Source: Verrucomicrobiota bacterium (GTDB taxonomy: Bacteria; Verrucomicrobiota; Verrucomicrobiia; Limisphaerales; AV2). From it: a stretch of 8,900 nt of DNA. This document shows positions 5,883 through 8,900 of the stretch, one piece after another (the first letter of the stretch is position 1; every line of letters starts with the position of its first letter). The notes beneath the pieces were generated by a model, which was not told where the DNA came from, did no database searches, and worked only from the letters and a program-made list of their open reading frames with translations. The DNA lies in the NCBI GenBank assembly GCA_003219345.1, contig QHOP01000122.1:1-8900 (forward strand), written 5' to 3'. Both the position numbers and the translations under genes were made by a program.

Positions 5883-6254
5883 ATGAAACGAATAATCACA
5901 TCGCTCGCACTTCTTCCATTTTTCTTTGCCTTCGGTTGCGTGACCGCAGACTAAATCGTCACAGATACCACGCCACGCCAGCCCACCACATCCGTGGACG
6001 TTTACAAGGACGGCAAGATGCCAGACCGGAAATACAAAGAGATTGCCGAGTTGTCGTTTCTCGGCCCACGAGAGGAGGAGCTGAGAGCACAGAAGCGTTT
6101 CATCCGTCAGGCAAAGGAGCTTGGCGGCAATGGAATCCTTTTCGCCGTAGTTCCCGCTGGTCAGAAAGGTGGTGGCCTTTTCGGAGCGAGTGGCGGAGGT
6201 TTTGGCTTTTCGACGGCTTGGGTTTTCACTGGAAAGGTCATAGTCTATGAATAG
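5883..6254 (+). pseudogene. Lipoprotein gene interrupted by an in-frame TAA
   Basis: ATG at 5883 begins MKRIITSLALLPFFFAFGC, a lipoprotein-type signal with Cys19 as the likely lipidation site, then VTAD and TAA at 5952-5954 (codon 24). The same frame stays open after the stop and resumes IVTDTTPRQPTTSVDVYKDG, then KMPDRKYKEIAELSFLGPRE, then KRFIRQAKELGGNGILFAV, to a stop at 6252-6254. The whole would be a 123-residue lipoprotein of the small outer-envelope type whose body reads YKxIAELSF...AKELGGNGILF. A single C-to-T change (CAA to TAA) would explain the break. A GTG at 5994 could restart the body, but without an export signal. The gene overlaps the next one by eight bases, so they were probably coupled. 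It may be a recent pseudogene, a sequencing error or, least likely, a recoded stop. Confidence 0.75.
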
Positions 6255-6573
6255 TCTCCGCCTGCGCTGGAGCCAACATCTGCCCATGAACGCGCTCGAT
6301 AGAAGGGTAGGACTTATCGTCGGGAGTTTTGCTGTCATTGCGTTTGTCGCGATTTTCGGCGGGTATTATTATTCGTTCATGTGGAGCGAGTGGTTCTTAG
6401 CTCCGGTTCACGTCGGCATGTCCAAGAGCCAAGTGCGTGCTCTTGTCGGCACGCCGCGGCGCACTCGCACGAACGATTCGGCTGAGGTTTGGAGCTACAC
6501 ACGTTCTTGGTCTCGCGACGCAAACGTTTATTTTGATACGAACGGGATCGTTTGGGGCGTTGAGACAGATTGA
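6247..6573 (+). CDS. Membrane-anchored BamE/SmpA-like domain protein
   Basis: This 108-aa protein starts at ATG 6247, eight bases inside the preceding lipoprotein frame (ATGAATAG). A second ATG at 6286 would give 95 residues beginning MNALDRRVG, which fits a basic start before the helix VGLIVGSFAVIAFVAIFGG. The soluble part carries HVGMSKSQVRALVGTPRRTR (57-70 being the core), the GMs-xx-qV-xx-llGtP helix turn of the SmpA/OmlA/BamE fold, then EVWSYTRSW and NVYFDTNGIVWGVE, the two closing strands. BamE proper is a lipoprotein of the outer-membrane assembly complex. Here the anchor is a transmembrane helix and the genome context is different, so it should not be called BamE. It probably acts at the periplasmic face of the inner membrane. 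The partner is unknown. Confidence 0.75.
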   Translation: MNSLRLRWSQHLPMNALDRRVGLIVGSFAVIAFVAIFGGYYYSFMWSEWFLAPVHVGMSKSQVRALVGTPRRTRTNDSAEVWSYTRSWSRDANVYFDTNGIVWGVETD

Positions 6574-6786
6574 TTGATACATGACGGCTAACGGACTGCG
6601 CCATAGCAAACCGCCTCTATGCTTTCTTCGTGCAGAGCGGGGCAGCAATTCGCACGTGCTCTGACACAAAGGAAGACACCGAAAATTGTTGTCGGGTGCT
6701 CCGAAGTCAGTGCAAATCGAACTGATGACGCCACAATCGCTTCAAGTTAGGTACGTCCAGTTCCATGAGGATAGGCGGCAGCCATA
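6574..6786. other. Convergent intergenic region, weak recombination-box-like ends
   Basis: These 213 bases lie between converging genes. I see no credible ORF or RNA gene. GGCTAACG at 6586-6593 directly follows the BamE-like gene, and AAGTTAGGT lies at 6742-6750. These resemble the outer boxes of an attC site about 165 bases long, but the inner arms do not pair convincingly. It may be a degenerate site or chance. Confidence 0.25.
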
Positions 6787-7068
6787 CTACTCAAAGGGCA
6801 GCCACGTTCTTGATTCTGGTACATCGACCCATTGATAGACCCACCATGCGCCGACTCCATTAAACGGTGGCTGGTTTATGAGTACCACGACCGGCGTGTA
6901 GATCACATACAAGGTGGTCTTCATCCTTGGATTCGTAATTCTAGCGTGCAGCCACATCGCCGGGCCGCTGCTCACCACGTAAATCATCAGCATGACGCAA
7001 ACCCGAAGGATGATTGAGCCGAAACCTACCCGCTCTTTCCCGTCGCTCGTTTGAGGTTCCTGATTCAC
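6787..7068 (-). CDS. Small two-helix membrane protein
   Basis: GTG at 7068 gives 93 residues, starting five bases after the TPR gene's stop and with GGAG about 13 bases upstream. An ATG at 7098 would add ten residues and overlap the TPR gene by 25 bases. The N-terminus is polar (NQEPQTSDGKERVGFG), helix 1 is IILRVCVMLMIYVVSSGPAM and helix 2 is TTLYVIYTPVVVLI. The tail (GVGAWWVYQWVDVPESRTW) is Trp-rich and probably lies at the membrane surface. No family is recognised. Tight spacing to the TPR gene suggests co-transcription. Confidence 0.65.
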   Translation of the reverse strand: MNQEPQTSDGKERVGFGSIILRVCVMLMIYVVSSGPAMWLHARITNPRMKTTLYVIYTPVVVLINQPPFNGVGAWWVYQWVDVPESRTWLPFE

Positions 7069-7073
7069 GATGT

Positions 7074-7571
7074 TCAGACTTCTCCGATTTCTGCCCACAG
7101 CGGTTCCAAGTCCGGGTCCTCAAGCGCCTTCAATTTGATCTGCTTCGCGTCGCCTATGTTAAAAGCACGTTCCAGCCACGACCACGCCTCGCGCAGCTTG
7201 CGCAAATGGCAGCCATAGACCACCAGGTGATAGAACACTGTGGGATGTTCGGGGAAACGGTTGGCTACTGACGACAAGACATTATACGACTCTTGAGTCC
7301 GGTCAACCCGGTGCAGGCTTTGCGCGTAGTCGATCCACCCGCCCGGCTGCTGCGGTTCCAATTCGGTCACCGTTCGCGCAATTTCAAGACAGACATCCCA
7401 TTTCTTTGCCTGCGCATACACGCGCCAGCGAACTTTCAGCACGTCGGGATGAGCACGAAGCCGTGGTGCGATTTCGTCCAATTCCGCATCGGCTTCGAGG
7501 TAGTTTCCCAGCTCCAGCCAGCCGATGGCAGATTGCAGATGATCGATGTCTGGTGATTGGAGAGCATGCAT
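7074..7571 (-). CDS. Tetratricopeptide repeat protein
   Basis: This is a 165-aa protein from ATG 7571, with a GGAAG ribosome site about five bases upstream. No signal peptide is seen, so it is probably cytoplasmic. Residues from about 14 form repeated helix pairs with TPR spacing: AIGWLELGNYLEADAELDEI, VLKVRWRVYAQAKKWDVCLE, IARTVTELEPQQPGGWIDYA, ESYNVLSSVANRFPEHPTVF and EAWSWLERAFNIGD. The ending LEDPDLEPLWAEIGEV is typical of a compact TPR family common in Verrucomicrobiota, where the last Asp-Leu-Glu-Pro-Leu-Trp block closes the superhelix. TPR folds bind other proteins. The partner is not indicated, but the adjacent membrane proteins on the same strand are candidates. It follows the 74-aa membrane gene after 30 bases. 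Confidence 0.85.
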   Translation of the reverse strand: MHALQSPDIDHLQSAIGWLELGNYLEADAELDEIAPRLRAHPDVLKVRWRVYAQAKKWDVCLEIARTVTELEPQQPGGWIDYAQSLHRVDRTQESYNVLSSVANRFPEHPTVFYHLVVYGCHLRKLREAWSWLERAFNIGDAKQIKLKALEDPDLEPLWAEIGEV

Positions 7572-7601
7572 CGTTCTTCCAGGTCAGGCCATTCGTCACG
7601 C

Positions 7602-7826
7602 TCATTTGCGTTTCTGGCGCGTCATGTTCCAGATCGTCAGGCCAAGGAACAGCCCGGCTTGAACCAGCAGATTGCCCAACCAGCCAAACCTTAACGCAAG
7701 GATTCCAACCGCCCACAGCGCCACGCTGAGCAGAGCCAGCCACCCACCGGAACCATACTCGAACTCGCCAACCCGATAATAGAACACTACGCAACAAACA
7801 ATCAAAAGAATGGTGGTATAGGGCAT
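7602..7826 (-). CDS. Small hydrophobic membrane protein
   Basis: This is a 74-aa protein from ATG 7826. Three hydrophobic stretches are visible: TILLIVCCVVFYY (about 5-17), WLALLSVALWAVGILALRFG (about 29-48) and NLLVQAGLFLGLTIWN (about 52-67). It ends MTRQKRK, a positive tail that should remain in the cytoplasm. No catalytic residues or family signature were recognised. It starts 33 bases after the DUF72 stop and ends 30 bases before the TPR start, so it is likely part of one transcript. No ribosome site is evident ahead of the ATG. Confidence 0.65.
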   Translation of the reverse strand: MPYTTILLIVCCVVFYYRVGEFEYGSGGWLALLSVALWAVGILALRFGWLGNLLVQAGLFLGLTIWNMTRQKRK

Positions 7827-7859
7827 AACGGGTGCGGTTGGGGCGCGTGGTGTTACAGA

Positions 7860-8768
7860 TCAGACATGTACAATCGCGTCTATGGTTTCGAGCGCGTTGC
7901 CTTCGAGCCGATTGTTGACGTAAATGAACGTCTTCCGTTTCCCGCCACCGTCAACGCCCTCCTTGACGAGTGCGGCTCCGGCGGTACGGGCATCAGGATT
8001 TGGCTCTTTGATCTTATCGTACGGCTCGAACAGTTTTACCGATTCCTCATATCTGCGCCCTGGTTTGAGGAGGAATCGGGCTGCGTTCAGGTTGGGATTT
8101 GTGCGGCTCCCATCTAAGGCGAGCTGCTCTTTGACTGGAGGCATGTCAGCCCAGGAATTGAAGACATGCGTGACGCCGTGCTTTGGGAGAACTCCGAAGT
8201 ATTCAGGATGCAGGAAGTGTTTGTTCCTGATCTCGACACCATAGGGCCAGCCCTTTGGTAGCGCGGCCAGGAACCGATCAAGGTCGGCGACGAAGTCGCG
8301 CCCGTGCTGGTAGTCGCTGGTATAAAACTTCGAGAACTCGAACATCAGGAGGCCGATGTTCTGTTTGAACTCCCCGCACGGGCCGAGGAACTCTTTCGCA
8401 AACAGGTCGGCGCTCAAAAAGTTTTCGTTGGACTTCCCGGCCCGCAAGCCGAATCGCGGCAGGTTTGCGAACCTCTTGATCGTGATCTCGTCCGTGACTT
8501 TGAAGGCGAAAAGGAAGTCGGACGGAACCTGCGAAACCATACCTTCGAGATGCCGATCGTCAGGAAATTTGTAATAGGCGGCATCGACGCAAACCGTTTT
8601 GAAAACTTCGGCGTATTCGGCCAGGCAGTCCCGGTTGAAACGGCTCTCCGAGAACTTCCCGCGCGTGACATATTTCTCTTCGTCGTAGAGCTGCCCTCGC
8701 CAGCCAAGGTATTTCCAGGAGGACGTGCCGATGAAGACTGTCTTTGGAAGCGAGCTGTGCAGCCGCAC
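7860..8768 (-). CDS. DUF72 (YecE-like) family protein, N-terminus apparently frameshifted
   Basis: The 302-aa frame from GTG 8768 carries the complete DUF72 core: TVFIGTSSWKYLGWRGQLYD at the start, VDAAYYKFPDD, FLFAFKVTDEITIKRF, the central EFSKFY and YGVEIRNKHFLHPEYFG, then HVFNSWADMPPV and TFIYVNNRLEGNALETI at the end. DUF72 proteins adopt a TIM-barrel-like fold. Their biochemical role is not established, and they are cytoplasmic. The first residues in this frame (VRLHSSLPK) do not look native, and a TGA lies two codons upstream. In the next frame, ATG 8796 opens MPFDRDRMKSAAAQLASK, which resembles the normal start of this family. Removing one base in CCAAA (plus 8743-8747) would fuse it to KTVFIGTSSW. 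The gene therefore probably spans 7860-8796 with an indel. The downstream membrane and TPR genes follow closely. Confidence 0.9.
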   Translation of the reverse strand: MRLHSSLPKTVFIGTSSWKYLGWRGQLYDEEKYVTRGKFSESRFNRDCLAEYAEVFKTVCVDAAYYKFPDDRHLEGMVSQVPSDFLFAFKVTDEITIKRFANLPRFGLRAGKSNENFLSADLFAKEFLGPCGEFKQNIGLLMFEFSKFYTSDYQHGRDFVADLDRFLAALPKGWPYGVEIRNKHFLHPEYFGVLPKHGVTHVFNSWADMPPVKEQLALDGSRTNPNLNAARFLLKPGRRYEESVKLFEPYDKIKEPNPDARTAGAALVKEGVDGGGKRKTFIYVNNRLEGNALETIDAIVHV

Positions 8769-8837
8769 TCTTCATTCTGTCACGGTCGAAGGGCATCTGG
8801 TGCTTGGACGAGAGCTGGAAACCTCATCCTGAGTATT

Positions 8838-8900
8838 TCACCAAGGCAGGGCGACAGAGCGGTTCAGTCCTTCGAGCACCGGGTCGGGCGCGGCGGTTTT
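8838..8900 (-). CDS. C-terminal fragment of an unidentified gene (runs off right edge)
   Basis: The minus strand is open from the right edge for 20 codons, KTAAPDPVLEGLNRSVALPW, to a TGA at 8838-8840. The composition is protein-like and the strand agrees with the next gene, 41 bases downstream. The piece is too short to assign a family, and chance cannot be excluded. Confidence 0.3.
   Translation of the reverse strand, partial: KTAAPDPVLEGLNRSVALPW

Noticed and set aside
5861..6250. Plus-strand 129-codon frame over the lipoprotein
   Set aside because: It is an Arg/Trp/His-rich shadow of the lipoprotein frame, which has a signal, a protein-like body and an overlap with its neighbour.
5706..6338. 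Minus-strand 210-codon frame across the protease end, lipoprotein and BamE-like gene
   Set aside because: It crosses three plus-strand genes, has low-complexity basic and Cys-rich composition, and shows no domain.

Overview
The window most resembles a Verrucomicrobiota chromosome, probably from an uncultured soil or freshwater lineage. This rests on family recognition from the sequence, not on a database match. The main signs are two adjacent prepilin-type proteins with the FTLIELLVVIAxIAIL helix, a membrane-anchored HEAT-repeat protein, a compact TPR protein ending in LEDPDLEPLWAEIGE, a DUF72 protein, and many small stand-alone envelope proteins. No RNA gene, CRISPR array, transposase or integrase was found.

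Left part (1-3055) is read on the minus strand. From upstream to downstream it holds a small secreted peptide (3055-2864), a HEAT-repeat membrane protein (2835-2077), a broken one-helix membrane peptide starting on the HEAT stop codon (2080-1932), a structured intergenic stretch (1790-1915), two pseudopilin-like genes coupled by an ATGA overlap (1762-878 and 881-150), and the first 48 codons of another gene that runs off the left edge (146-1).

Middle part (3221-6573) is read on the plus strand and is rich in envelope proteins. It holds a secreted single-HKD phospholipase D-like nuclease, a 76-aa membrane protein, a striking bulged hairpin that looks like an integron attC site, a two-helix protein with a bacterial PH-like domain, a secreted trypsin-like serine protease, a lipoprotein gene broken by one in-frame TAA, and a BamE/SmpA-like membrane-anchored protein. 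Their short lengths, variable gaps and lack of a shared pathway suggest accessory cargo rather than one operon, although the last two overlap and are probably translated together.

Right part (6787-8900) returns to the minus strand. It holds the tail of an unidentified gene, a DUF72 protein whose first 17 residues lie in another frame, a 74-aa membrane protein, a TPR protein and a 93-103-aa membrane protein, all closely spaced and possibly co-transcribed.

A theme across the window is that at least four genes show one-base disruptions: the pseudopilin C-terminus, the one-helix peptide, the lipoprotein stop and the DUF72 N-terminus. This could mean a decaying accessory region, or residual errors in a metagenome assembly. 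Sequence alone cannot separate these. I did not find a convincing new multi-gene system. The attC-like hairpin among small cargo genes is the best lead.
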